64,000 nt of DNA, from the NCBI GenBank assembly GCA_013816245.1, contig JACDEU010000005.1:45685-109684 (forward strand), given 5' to 3'. The stretch comes from Actinomycetota bacterium (GTDB taxonomy: Bacteria > Actinomycetota > Thermoleophilia > Gaiellales > Gaiellaceae). Shown in pieces: positions 33,885-42,968 of this stretch. Each line of letters opens with the position of its first letter. Positions within the stretch are counted from its first letter, which is position 1. Under the pieces are notes generated by a model that was given only the letters and a program-made list of their open reading frames with translations, made no database searches and was not told where the DNA came from. A program made the position numbers and the translations under genes.

Positions 33885-35797
33885 GGGCGTACTGCGAGGG
33901 ACTTGGCGCGCTCGATGCGAGCGGCGAGGGAGACGCCGTCGAGCTCGTGCGCCCGCAACGCCTCGGGTGGTGTTCCGCAGGCGGGCCAGCCCTCGACGCC
34001 GAAGGCCGTCACGCGTGTCCTCGCGTCGAGCGAGCGGCGCAGCCCGTCGGCGAGGCCGCCCACCGGAGCATGGTCCTCGAGGACGAACACGTCCTCCTCG
34101 TCGCCGAGCTCGTCGAGCCACTCGGCGTCGAAGCGGTTCAGCCACGGCATCGCGACGACACGCAGGTCGACCCCGCGGGCTTCAAGCGCCTCTGCGGCGA
34201 CGAGGGCCTCGTGCACGAGCACGGGCCCGTACGCGAGCAACACGGGCCCGTCGCCGTCGCGCAGCACGGTGCCGCGCCCGGGATGGAGGCCACCGTCGAG
34301 CTCGATGCGGCGCGGTGACGGACCGATCGCAAGACGGATCGCAACGGACTCTTCGGCGTCCTCGACCGCCCAGCGAAGCAGCGCGCGCGTTTCGTCCGCA
34401 TTCACCGGCTGCACGATCGTCACGTTCGGCAGCGCTCCGAGCAGCGAGATGTCACGCATGCTCTGATGTGACTTGCCCGGCCCCGCAGGGATCAGGCCCG
34501 CATAGTGGAGCGCGTAGATGACCTTCGTTCCCTCGCTCGCCTGGTTGTAGATCTGTTCGTTCGCGCGCGACGAGAGGAAGCTCGCGAACGAGTTCACGAC
34601 CGGCAGCAGACCCTGGCGCGCAAGGCCGGCGGCCATGGACACCATGTCCTGTTCGGCGATTCCGACCTCGACGAAGTGGGACGGCTGTTCCAGCTCGACG
34701 GTACGGACGCGGCAGTCGGAGGCGAGATCCGCGTCGAGCACGACGAGCTCCGGGTGCGTTGTGACGAGTTGCAAGAGTTCCTCGCCGTACGCCGCCGCGA
34801 CGTACTCGTCGGTCACGCTCGAATGGGTTCCCGCGCCCGACTCCGGCTCACCCTCGAGGGAGACGCGCTCCTCGAGCGGCGGGACGTCTTCGAGCTGCAG
34901 ATCAGGCAGGCGCTCCTCGATGCGGCAGATCAGCTCGGCGTGTGCGCGCGTGAAGGCATCGTCGTCGGGTGCGCCCGCGTGCCAGCGGTAGGTGCCGTCG
35001 CCGTCGCGAAGGGCCTGCGGGTGCTCCATGAAGGACACGCCGCTGCCCTTGATCGTGTTGGCGATGAGGACTTTCGGGACGTCGTCGGGCGCGGCGCGCA
35101 TCGACGCGAACGCGGCGGCGAGCGCTTCGTGATCGTGTCCGTCGCAGACCTCGACGTGGCAGCCGAAGGCGCGCAGCTTGGCCTCGAGGTCGCCGAGCGC
35201 GAGGATCTCCTCCGTCGGGCGGTCCGACTGCAGCTCGTTGCGATCGACGATCGCCCACAGGTTGCCGACGCGCTGATGCGCAGCGGACGCGAGCGCCTCC
35301 CAGTTCTGTCCCTCCTGCAGCTCTCCGTCTCCAGTCATCACGACGACGATCCCGCCGCGATCGAGGTAGCGCTTCGCCCACGCCATGCCGCGCCCCTTGG
35401 AGAGGCCCATGCCGAGCGATCCCGAGTTGGCCTCGATCCCGGGCACGCCTACGTCCGGATGACCGTCGAGCCCGCCGAGGCGCCGGAGCCGGAGCAGCCG
35501 CTCCGTCGGGATCTCGCCGAGCGCGTGCAACGCTGCGTAGAGGCCGGGTACGTCGTGGCCCTTCGACGAGAAGAAGATGTCGCGGTCCGGATGGTCCCAG
35601 CCGAGCTCTGCGACGTTGAGCTCGCGCCACAGGAGGTGGGCAACGATGTCGAGCGAGCTGAAGCTCGATCCGAGATGGCCCGACCCTGCGCGCTTGACCG
35701 CCACGAGCGCATTCGCGCGACACATGTCCGCGAGCACCGCGAGGTCATCCCCTGCGCGCTCGAACTCCTTGCGCGGTATCAGCTTCAGCGCCGTCAC
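33881..35797 (-). CDS. tkt: Transketolase, full-length
   Basis: The 638-residue protein contains all three transketolase parts in one chain. The ThDP domain has RAGSGHLGSSFSSLDI and GDGELQEGQNWEALASA (the GDG...N motif for Mg-ThDP). The pyrimidine-binding domain has VEVGIAEQDMVSMAAGLARQ with the catalytic glutamate, and a transketolase C-terminal domain follows. It moves C2 ketol units between sugar phosphates. A copy inside a glycan operon, next to an enolase-superfamily enzyme, suggests it makes a special ketose or branched precursor, not general carbon flow. GTG 35797 overlaps the upstream stop (GTGA), so an apparent 1133-codon fusion is not real. Confidence 0.88.
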   Translation of the reverse strand: MTALKLIPRKEFERAGDDLAVLADMCRANALVAVKRAGSGHLGSSFSSLDIVAHLLWRELNVAELGWDHPDRDIFFSSKGHDVPGLYAALHALGEIPTERLLRLRRLGGLDGHPDVGVPGIEANSGSLGMGLSKGRGMAWAKRYLDRGGIVVVMTGDGELQEGQNWEALASAAHQRVGNLWAIVDRNELQSDRPTEEILALGDLEAKLRAFGCHVEVCDGHDHEALAAAFASMRAAPDDVPKVLIANTIKGSGVSFMEHPQALRDGDGTYRWHAGAPDDDAFTRAHAELICRIEERLPDLQLEDVPPLEERVSLEGEPESGAGTHSSVTDEYVAAAYGEELLQLVTTHPELVVLDADLASDCRVRTVELEQPSHFVEVGIAEQDMVSMAAGLARQGLLPVVNSFASFLSSRANEQIYNQASEGTKVIYALHYAGLIPAGPGKSHQSMRDISLLGALPNVTIVQPVNADETRALLRWAVEDAEESVAIRLAIGPSPRRIELDGGLHPGRGTVLRDGDGPVLLAYGPVLVHEALVAAEALEARGVDLRVVAMPWLNRFDAEWLDELGDEEDVFVLEDHAPVGGLADGLRRSLDARTRVTAFGVEGWPACGTPPEALRAHELDGVSLAARIERAKSLAVRP

Positions 35798-37365
35798 GAC
35801 TCGGGGACCGTAGCCGAGTCCGTGCGTCTTCCGAAGAGCGCTGCGACTGCGGCGAGCGCGAACATGGGCGTCAACGGAATCGAGAACTCGCTCTGTGGCT
35901 CCTGCGAGAGCGCGTGGACGAAGAGCACGAGCAGCCCGGCCACGCCGAGGCCAAGCGGCGCAGGCCAGCCCCGGGAACGCCGCCAGAGAAGCCCGACGGC
36001 TGCAATCACGAGCCAGACCGCCGGCGCGGTCGGCAGATCCGAGCTCAGCGTCCCGAGCTTCGCCGCGAGCCACCGGCGGCCGTTCTCGAGCGGTAGCTGC
36101 GAGTTCCAGTCGCGCACGCGGTCGGTGAGCTCGACGTAGCGGCGCTGCTGCGCAGCCGAGGTGAACTGCTCCGGGTGACGGAAGATGCAGCGGTCGATGG
36201 CATCGGTCGGGCACCAGACGAAGCCGTAACGCGCCGCCTGCGCCATCGGCGACACCGCTTCGGGGCTGGGGCTCGGCTCTCCGTCGACGTGCAGGACGGC
36301 CGGGCCGGGCGGAGGAGGTGGCTCGCGCTTCACCGGCTCGAGCGAGAAACGGAACCAGAGGAAGTGCTTGAAGGTTCTCGCGACCGAGTCGATGTACGGC
36401 CGCGGCTTGTGCCGGATCGTCTCCCACGAAGTGTCGAACAGCACGCTGTAGTTGCTCGCGCGGCCGAAGTCGCGGTCCGAGAGGGCGATCAGCCTGATCG
36501 CCTCGAGATTCGACGGGCTGCGCAGGTACGTGTGCAGATTGACGTGAAGGCGGCGGTACTGCGGCAGAGTCAGCACGTCGCGTTCGATCGCGGCCGCGAG
36601 ACGACGCGAGGCCGGCCCGTTCGCGGGATCGATCGTCTTCAGGCTCAGGACCTTGAAGAATGGAACCCAGGCCTTCCCGCCGCGGGCAACGGTGAAGTCG
36701 TCGTAGCGGATCGCGTTGAGACTCGCCCAGAGCAGCAGCGGCACGATTGCCGCCGCGGCGACGACACCGAGCCGGACCACTCGTGAGCGCGCGGCGCCGC
36801 GTGCGATCAGGCCGACCGCGCACGCGACCAGCACGAGCACCTGTCCGGCGGGCCGTGTCAGCGTCAGGACGGCGGTCAAGAGGCCCAGGCCGACGAGCAC
36901 GCGGCCGGTAGGGCGGTAGATCGCCCGCACGACGAGACCGGCCCACGGCGCGAGCAGCGCGCCGAAAAGGAAGTCGCTCGAGACCTCGTGGAACATCGCC
37001 GCGTACGGGAGCAGCACGAGTGCCACGAGCGCAGTTGCGATCGCAGCGGCGCGGCCGAACGGCCGTGCCGCCCAGGCCCAACCGACGATCCCGGCTGCGT
37101 AGATCACGCACATGACGGCTTCCAGCAGCCGCGCGCCGCCGATGGTCATCGGGATGCCCGTCACGAGCGGTGTGATCGGCGTGCGGAAGACCTGCACGGC
37201 CCAGAACACGGGGTGCCTGTCGCCCAGCTGCAAGTAGTAGAGCCAGTAGTCCCACGAGTCGCGCCCTCGCTGGAGCGGCCACGCGAGCGCCTCGATCGCA
37301 TAGACGACGAGGGCTACGGCAAAGAGGATTACCACACCGCGCCAGCCGTCGAGCCAGCGCTTCAC
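35794..37365 (-). CDS. Polytopic membrane protein, paralogue of 25783-27396
   Basis: The 523-residue protein has about ten transmembrane helices and a long hydrophilic loop after about residue 240. RYDDFTVARGGKAWVPFFK and NGPASRRLAAAIERD match the paralogue, and FRTPITPLVTGIPMT matches its first loop. It may be a GT-C glycosyltransferase using a polyprenyl-phosphate sugar; the family is not identified with certainty. The two copies sit in separate operons, suggesting duplicate steps with different acceptors. It starts with GTG 37365 in a GTGA overlap. Confidence 0.62.
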   Translation of the reverse strand: MKRWLDGWRGVVILFAVALVVYAIEALAWPLQRGRDSWDYWLYYLQLGDRHPVFWAVQVFRTPITPLVTGIPMTIGGARLLEAVMCVIYAAGIVGWAWAARPFGRAAAIATALVALVLLPYAAMFHEVSSDFLFGALLAPWAGLVVRAIYRPTGRVLVGLGLLTAVLTLTRPAGQVLVLVACAVGLIARGAARSRVVRLGVVAAAAIVPLLLWASLNAIRYDDFTVARGGKAWVPFFKVLSLKTIDPANGPASRRLAAAIERDVLTLPQYRRLHVNLHTYLRSPSNLEAIRLIALSDRDFGRASNYSVLFDTSWETIRHKPRPYIDSVARTFKHFLWFRFSLEPVKREPPPPPGPAVLHVDGEPSPSPEAVSPMAQAARYGFVWCPTDAIDRCIFRHPEQFTSAAQQRRYVELTDRVRDWNSQLPLENGRRWLAAKLGTLSSDLPTAPAVWLVIAAVGLLWRRSRGWPAPLGLGVAGLLVLFVHALSQEPQSEFSIPLTPMFALAAVAALFGRRTDSATVPES

Positions 37366-39161
37366 GTCGTTCCCCTGGGGCAGGCGCTCGCGACGGCGGC
37401 TGCGTTCGATTTTGCGAAGGGGAAGCGCAGAGTTCCGCCCACCTTCCAGAGGCGCAGATTGGCGAGCGTGCCTTGCGCGATCACATGGCCGTCGAGCGCA
37501 ACGCCGGGAGGAAGCACGGCGTACTCGGCCGTGATCTCCTTGCCGTCGAGCGTGCGGACGATCCCGTTGCCACCGATCCGCACGCTCCTTCCGTCAGTCG
37601 TGATGTCGGCCGGCACGCCGACACGGAGCACGGGGGCGATGGTGGCGTTGAAGAACTCCGTCATGCGGAATGCGCCGATGTTCACGGGCCGGCACCGGCC
37701 GGACTCGACGAACACGTCGGTCACCTGCACATCGTCCGGTACGGCCCGGTCGACCCACGACCAGGTCGCCGGACGATCGTCGGCGAACACGTGCAGATCG
37801 GCGTCATGCGCGCGCGACTCCCAGACGAACACGGCGTTCAGGATGAAGACGACGGCGATGGGAACAAGGAGGACGGACCGCAGCCCCGGCGAGCCCCGCC
37901 GGGCTCCAACGATCGCGCCGAGTGCGGCGAGCACTGCGATCACGAGCAGCAGCCTCAGCACGCTGGGCCGGGCCGGATCGACTGCGCGGATGCGCGACCA
38001 CACCGCCGTCGCGACCGCGTCGAACTGGAGATTCGTGTCGCGGAGCAACAGGTTCTGCGGAATCGTCGCGAGCAGCGCGCCAGTCAGCGCGCAGCCGAGA
38101 GCCAGCGAGCGCCGCGACGCGGGGGCACCGCGAACGAGCCAGAGAGCGAAGAGCACGAGCCAGAGCGGAACGATGTAGAAGAGATAACGATCGTGGAGGC
38201 GCTCGCCGCCGAAGGTCGCACTCGAGAAGGCCGCGACGATCAGAATCGTGACTACGTTGACGGTCAGGAAGAGGCCGAGAAAGGACGCATCCTGCACCGA
38301 GCCGGCGCGGCCGCGCCGCCACAAATCGGCAAGTGCCGCGGGCGCGGCGACGAGCGGCACGATTGCGACGTACAGCCCGAGGCAGCCGAGCGTGTACCAG
38401 CTCCAGCGCGCGACGTCGACGACGTCGTAGGTCGTGAAGACGTCGCGGTAGTCACGCAGCGACGCATGTCCGGAGGCGAGCGCCGCCGCGCCGGCCACGA
38501 CGACGAAGCCGACCGCGGCGGCAGTCGGCCAGAGCCGCCGTAACGCCGCCGACAGGGACGGCCGGATCGATGCAGGCATCAGCCACCACCGCAGCGCCAG
38601 GCCAACCGGAAGGGCTGCGCCGAGCGCGACCAACTGCGGACGGGCGAGCGCCGCGAGCGCCACTGCGGCGAGTGCCTCGATCTGACGCCGTGCCGTCGGG
38701 CGTTCGATCACGCGGAGAAGCGCGAGCAGGGCGAGTGTCCCCGTTGCGTAAGCGGCAGCCTCGGTGAGGATCATCCCGGCGTAGACCGCGGACGGCACCG
38801 CAGCCGTGAGCCCGGCCACCGCGAGCGACCAGCCCTCCGACAGCAACCGGCGCGCGAGGAAGAACGCGGGAATCGCCGCGAGCGAGAAGACGAATGCGTT
38901 GAACCACTGGAGCGCCCGGTAGGCATCGAGCTGGTTCGGTGCAAGAGCAACGACGGGCGCCGCTACGACGGGGAAGACCAGGCCGCGACCGTAGGTCTGG
39001 TCGCGTTCCATCGGCCGGTGGCCGTCTGCGACCGACCTCGTCGCATCCATGTAGATCAGCTCGTCCGCGAATACCGAGGGCGCCTTCAGCAGCCCGCCCA
39101 GCGATCCGTAGGTGACCATGCCCGCGACGACGATCGCCGCGAGCGCGAGAGCTCGCTTCAC
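37362..39161 (-). CDS. Polytopic GT-C-like glycosyltransferase with external C-terminal domain
   Basis: The 599-residue protein has a first helix, then a FADELIYMDA segment (acidic pair in the first external loop, a GT-C feature), about ten to eleven helices, and a C-terminal soluble domain of about 170 residues. ERLHDRYLFYIVPLWLV and YAVLPPGVALDG are shared with the protein at 41188-42963, so these are paralogues. It likely adds a sugar on the outer membrane face. The start GTG 39161 is in an overlap with the methyltransferase stop. Confidence 0.7.
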   Translation of the reverse strand: MKRALALAAIVVAGMVTYGSLGGLLKAPSVFADELIYMDATRSVADGHRPMERDQTYGRGLVFPVVAAPVVALAPNQLDAYRALQWFNAFVFSLAAIPAFFLARRLLSEGWSLAVAGLTAAVPSAVYAGMILTEAAAYATGTLALLALLRVIERPTARRQIEALAAVALAALARPQLVALGAALPVGLALRWWLMPASIRPSLSAALRRLWPTAAAVGFVVVAGAAALASGHASLRDYRDVFTTYDVVDVARWSWYTLGCLGLYVAIVPLVAAPAALADLWRRGRAGSVQDASFLGLFLTVNVVTILIVAAFSSATFGGERLHDRYLFYIVPLWLVLFALWLVRGAPASRRSLALGCALTGALLATIPQNLLLRDTNLQFDAVATAVWSRIRAVDPARPSVLRLLLVIAVLAALGAIVGARRGSPGLRSVLLVPIAVVFILNAVFVWESRAHDADLHVFADDRPATWSWVDRAVPDDVQVTDVFVESGRCRPVNIGAFRMTEFFNATIAPVLRVGVPADITTDGRSVRIGGNGIVRTLDGKEITAEYAVLPPGVALDGHVIAQGTLANLRLWKVGGTLRFPFAKSNAAAVASACPRGTT

Positions 39162-39979
39162 GCCGGTTGACGCTGCGGCGTGACGACGTCCACGACGTCG
39201 GCGCCGTCGTCCAGGTCATCCGTCTTGCGACAGAGCAGGACGACCTCGCTCGATTCCGGCCTGTAGTCGGTGAACCAGGCCACGTCGCGCCAGCCCGTCC
39301 ACGCGAGCTCGATGCGTAGCGCGTCGAGCGTGGGGACCGCCTTCGCCTTCCCGGTGCCCTGCTGCCAGCGGATGCGTACGGCTGCGTCGGGCCGCGGATC
39401 GATCGTGGTCTCGAGCAGCATCTCCCCGCCGAGACGCGTGACCCGGTTGAGCATCCCGAGCAGCGGCAGATGGAACGCACTGTGGTAGAGAACGCCGAGG
39501 AAGAACACCGCGTCGAACGGCTCCAGCTCGTGCAGCTCCGTGGCCGAGCGCAGGTCGCCGTAGACCCACCGGTGCGGGGCGCGCAGCTGTCTTTCCCACT
39601 GTTCGTGGAAGTGCCGGTCTGAAGCAAAGTCGGAGAAGACGAGCTCCGACGGCTCGAGGTGCTCATCGATCCAGAGTGAGTGCGTGCCGTGCTTCGGCCC
39701 GACCTCGAGCACTCGCTTGCCGGACCAGTCTCGACCGGCGAGAACGTCCTCGAGCCCGTCGACCGTGAGCGTGAGGTCGAAGTCCGCGTCGTCGACGGTC
39801 GACGGTCGTTTGTCGCGCACCGCCCGTGCGTCGCGGTGGAACGTCGTGTGGAGGTCAAGCTGCTCGCGATAGTCGTACAGCGGGACGTAGCTCGCCAGCT
39901 TGAGCTTCTTCGCGGACCAGTCGACCGCGCGACGGCCGGTCCTCCAGACGACGGCGCGGGCCGGGGCGGGCAGCCTCAT
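39158..39979 (-). CDS. CmoB/DUF1698-like SAM-dependent methyltransferase
   Basis: The 273-residue protein has VLEVGPKHGTHSLWI (SAM loop), SDFASDRHFHEQWE, EPFDAVFFLGVLYHSAFHLPLLGM and GGEMLLETT, the combination seen in CmoB-like proteins. In a sugar cluster it probably methylates or transfers an unusual group to a sugar or carrier, not tRNA. No clear carboxy-SAM residues can be confirmed by eye. ATG 39979 overlaps the enolase gene's stop (ATGA). Confidence 0.72.
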   Translation of the reverse strand: MRLPAPARAVVWRTGRRAVDWSAKKLKLASYVPLYDYREQLDLHTTFHRDARAVRDKRPSTVDDADFDLTLTVDGLEDVLAGRDWSGKRVLEVGPKHGTHSLWIDEHLEPSELVFSDFASDRHFHEQWERQLRAPHRWVYGDLRSATELHELEPFDAVFFLGVLYHSAFHLPLLGMLNRVTRLGGEMLLETTIDPRPDAAVRIRWQQGTGKAKAVPTLDALRIELAWTGWRDVAWFTDYRPESSEVVLLCRKTDDLDDGADVVDVVTPQRQPA

Positions 39980-41145
39980 CCCGGCCACGGATGTTCGCGC
40001 AGAACGTCTTCGTTCACGTCCGTGCCCCATCCCGGTCCCGACGGAATCGTCAGCTTGCCGTTCGCGATCGCCGGCACCGCGGTCGTGAGCTCCTCGCGCC
40101 ACGGGACGTCGTCGACGTCGACCTCGAGGATGCGCACGTTCGGAATCGCCGCGCACCACTGTGCGGAGATGAACGTCGCGAGATGGCTGTAGTAGTTGTG
40201 CGGCGCGCAGTTGACCTCGAAGGTCTCCGCGAGGTCGGCGATCTTCTTCGCCTGGTGGAAGCCGTTCCAGATCACGTCGACGGATGCGACGTCCATTGCG
40301 CCCGTCTCGAAGTAGGGGCGAAAGCCGCGATTTGTGTAGAGGTTCTCGCCGGAGCAGATCGGAATCGCCGAGCCGTTGCGGACCGCGGCGAGGGAGACGG
40401 GATCGAAGGCGTCGACTTCCAGCCACATCAGGTCGTAGTCCTCGAGCGTGCGCGCGATGCGCAGCACTCCCTCCGCGGTGAGGTTGAAGTTGAGGTCGAC
40501 GATTGGCTCCGCCTTGCCCTGCGTCCCCTCGGCGAATGCGTCGAGCAGCTGGACGAGCGCATCCTCCAGCTCGGGTGACGGATTGCGGTCGAGCCCGTCG
40601 CCGTGGAAGCCCGGCATCAGCACCTGCGGCACGTCTCCGGGAATCACGATGTTCGTCTTGAACGCCGGGAAGCCGCGCTCGACGACCTCGGCACCGAGGG
40701 AGACGACGTCGTCGTACGACGCGAGCTTGTCGGTGTTCGTCACCTCCCAGGCGCGCGCACGCGTGGTGCCGCAGTGCGACCAGTAGACGTCGACGTCGTC
40801 GCGGGTCGGGCCACCGAAGAGCTCGTACACCGGAACGCCGAGCGCCTTGCCCTTGAGGTCAAGCAGAGCGTTCTCGATGCCGCCGATCGCCTTTTGGATC
40901 ACGGAGCCCGGGCTCTGGCGTGTGGCGCGAAAGAGATCCCAGACGATCCGCTCGACGGCGCGCGGGTCGCGGCCGACGACCTGCGGGGCAAGATCCTCGA
41001 CGATGCCGGCGAGGCCGCGCGGCGAGCCGTGGGAATCCGTGATCTCGGCCCAACCGACGGCTCCGTCGCCGGTCGTCGCCTTGAGGAAGATCCAGGGACG
41101 CCAGCCCGCGTCGCAGTAGAGCGTCTCGATTTGCGCGACTTTCAT
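39976..41145 (-). CDS. Enolase-superfamily (mandelate racemase type) sugar-acid dehydratase-like enzyme
   Basis: The 389-residue protein has the superfamily barrel. Lys163 in FKTN, metal ligands Asp217 (VDLNFN), Glu243 (WLEVD) and Glu267 (CSGENLY), and His316 (CAPHNYYSH) are candidate catalytic residues. It probably abstracts a proton next to a carboxylate, dehydrating a sugar acid to a 2-keto-3-deoxy acid or racemising it. This fits a locus making keto-deoxy sugars. It heads the seven-gene leftward operon ending in the decayed FkbM gene, with a leaderless -10 8 nt before the ATG. Confidence 0.82.
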   Translation of the reverse strand: MKVAQIETLYCDAGWRPWIFLKATTGDGAVGWAEITDSHGSPRGLAGIVEDLAPQVVGRDPRAVERIVWDLFRATRQSPGSVIQKAIGGIENALLDLKGKALGVPVYELFGGPTRDDVDVYWSHCGTTRARAWEVTNTDKLASYDDVVSLGAEVVERGFPAFKTNIVIPGDVPQVLMPGFHGDGLDRNPSPELEDALVQLLDAFAEGTQGKAEPIVDLNFNLTAEGVLRIARTLEDYDLMWLEVDAFDPVSLAAVRNGSAIPICSGENLYTNRGFRPYFETGAMDVASVDVIWNGFHQAKKIADLAETFEVNCAPHNYYSHLATFISAQWCAAIPNVRILEVDVDDVPWREELTTAVPAIANGKLTIPSGPGWGTDVNEDVLREHPWPG

Positions 41146-41153
41146 CCCGCGGC

Positions 41154-41159
41154 AGGATA
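41154..41159 (-). promoter_or_regulatory. Leaderless -10 element of the enolase-superfamily operon
   Basis: Minus-strand TATCCT ends 8 nt before the ATG at 41145 and fits TAnnnT. It lies in the 42-bp gap after the neighbouring membrane-protein gene. No -35 was recognised. Confidence 0.55.
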
Positions 41160-41187
41160 CGGGTCTGTTGGTCTTCGGAGGCGCGCC

Positions 41188-42963
41188 CTAGCTGCACGCC
41201 CGGGCGGCGACCTCCGCCGGTGAATACGCGCGAAGGACGACCGGCCCCGCGACATGCCAGAGGGTCAGGTGCTGGCGGGTTCCCTCCGCCACGCGGGTTC
41301 CCCGAGCTTCGATGCCCGGTGGCAAGACGAGCCAGGATGCCGTGAGAGGCCGACCTGTGGAGTGCCGTACGACTCCTTCCGCTCCGATGGTGACCTGCTG
41401 CGTCGACAGGCCGTAGTCGATTACCTGTCCCGGTTGAGCGACCTGCGCGACCCGATCGTTGAAGAACTCGGTGAGGGGATAGGCGGACCCCAGCCGTGAA
41501 CATCCGGGGGCGCCGATGGCGAGAATCATCACATCTCGCGCGGCCGGGACCGAGTCCACCCATGCACGTTCGGCGCTGCTTCGCCCGGAGAACACGCCCC
41601 AGTGCGAAGCCGCAATTCCATCCTTCCAGAGGAAGCCCGCGTCGACGACGAAGATCGCGGCGCAGAGCGGGGCGAGAAGCCACATCAGGCGACGCGGAAT
41701 GGACACGGTAAAGATGACCGCGCAGGCCGCGAGCAGCCCGATCATGCGGTGTCCGCTCAAGCCGTGCCGAATCGTCCAGGCCGCGAGATTGCCCCAGCCG
41801 GTCGTGCCTGCTGCCGCGAGCTGCCGCCACTGGTCGTCGGCTGCCAGACGATCGAACGGCAGCACCGCGATGACGACGAGGAGGAGTAGAGCGCCCACAG
41901 CAATCGGCCGGAAAGGCCGTGGTGCGCCGTCACATAGCCAGACCGCTCCGGCAACGAGCCACAAGGGCAGGACATAGAAGAGGTAGCGGTCGTGCAGCCG
42001 CCCGCCGCCGAACGGCGTCGTCGCGAAAGCCGCGACCAGCAGCATTGCGAAGACGTTGACCGTTGCGAACAGCGCGAGAAAGGCACCGTGAACCGGTGAG
42101 CCCGCGCGCGCACGTCGATGGAGAACGACCAACGCGGCGGGAAGGATGACCAGCGGAATGAGTCCGAGGTAGAGCGCAAGGTCGGCGACGTGGTAGACGA
42201 ACCAGCGCGCAACCGAACCGGCGTCGTAGGTGCGCCAGAGGTTGTCGTAGCGACCGAGCGCGGACGCCCCGTTACGGGCGAGCAGAGTGGCCGCGCCCGC
42301 GACTGCCAGAAACAACGACAGCGCCGTCGGCCAGAGCCTCGTCAGACGCTCGCGCCGGGGGGCGAGCCCGCGAAGGACGGGCAGTGCAAGCGCGACGAGG
42401 AACGCCGCGTAAAAGGCCACGAACTGGGTCCTAACGGCATAACAGGCGGCGAGACATATGAGTGCTGCGAGTTGTCGTCTTGCCGTGGGACGCTCGAGCG
42501 CGAGCACCATCGCATACAGGGCAGCGGTTGCGACGAAGTAGGCGAGGCTCTCCGTGAAGACGAGACCCACATAGACCGAAGACGGAATCGACAGAGCCAG
42601 AGCGGTCACCGCGAGACTCGGGCGGAAGGCGATCAGCCTCCGTGCAAGGAGATAGATCGGAACGCCCGCCAGCGCGAAGAGAAACGCATTGGCGAGCTTG
42701 ATCAACTCGTAAGCGGTCGATCGGTTCGCCGAGAGAAGTTGGAGCGGAGCGAGCAGGAGCGGATAGCCGGGAGCGCCGCCGTAAGCCTCGCCTCGCACTT
42801 GCAGCCCGTGCCCATGCGTCACCGACGCCGAGGCATCCATGTAGATGAGCTCGTCGACGAAGATCCGCGGGTTCTCGACGAGGTGCGCGAGGAGGCCGTA
42901 GACGGCGAACGCGACCAGCACGAGCGCAGAAACGCTCAGCAACTCCCTCCGACGCCCGGTCAA
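41188..42963 (-). CDS. Polytopic GT-C-like glycosyltransferase with external C-terminal domain
   Basis: About 591 residues, paralogous to 37362-39161. FVDELIYMDASASV follows the first helix, with the acidic pair in the external loop, then about ten helices, HDRYLFYVLPLWLVAGA, and a C-terminal domain ending with YSPAEVAARACS. The start is not certain: the frame is open further upstream but lacks ATG or GTG near the first helix, so TTG 42963, 5 nt after the upstream stop, is chosen by comparison with the paralogue. It is the last gene of the 46017-41188 operon. Confidence 0.68.
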   Translation of the reverse strand: MTGRRRELLSVSALVLVAFAVYGLLAHLVENPRIFVDELIYMDASASVTHGHGLQVRGEAYGGAPGYPLLLAPLQLLSANRSTAYELIKLANAFLFALAGVPIYLLARRLIAFRPSLAVTALALSIPSSVYVGLVFTESLAYFVATAALYAMVLALERPTARRQLAALICLAACYAVRTQFVAFYAAFLVALALPVLRGLAPRRERLTRLWPTALSLFLAVAGAATLLARNGASALGRYDNLWRTYDAGSVARWFVYHVADLALYLGLIPLVILPAALVVLHRRARAGSPVHGAFLALFATVNVFAMLLVAAFATTPFGGGRLHDRYLFYVLPLWLVAGAVWLCDGAPRPFRPIAVGALLLLVVIAVLPFDRLAADDQWRQLAAAGTTGWGNLAAWTIRHGLSGHRMIGLLAACAVIFTVSIPRRLMWLLAPLCAAIFVVDAGFLWKDGIAASHWGVFSGRSSAERAWVDSVPAARDVMILAIGAPGCSRLGSAYPLTEFFNDRVAQVAQPGQVIDYGLSTQQVTIGAEGVVRHSTGRPLTASWLVLPPGIEARGTRVAEGTRQHLTLWHVAGPVVLRAYSPAEVAARACS

Positions 42964-42968
42964 CGTCG

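Noticed and set aside
33881..37282. An open frame of 1133 codons suggesting a membrane-protein/transketolase fusion
   Set aside because: The upstream part is in a different frame from the real membrane gene and is not similar to any family. Transketolase starts at GTG 35797 in a GTGA overlap.
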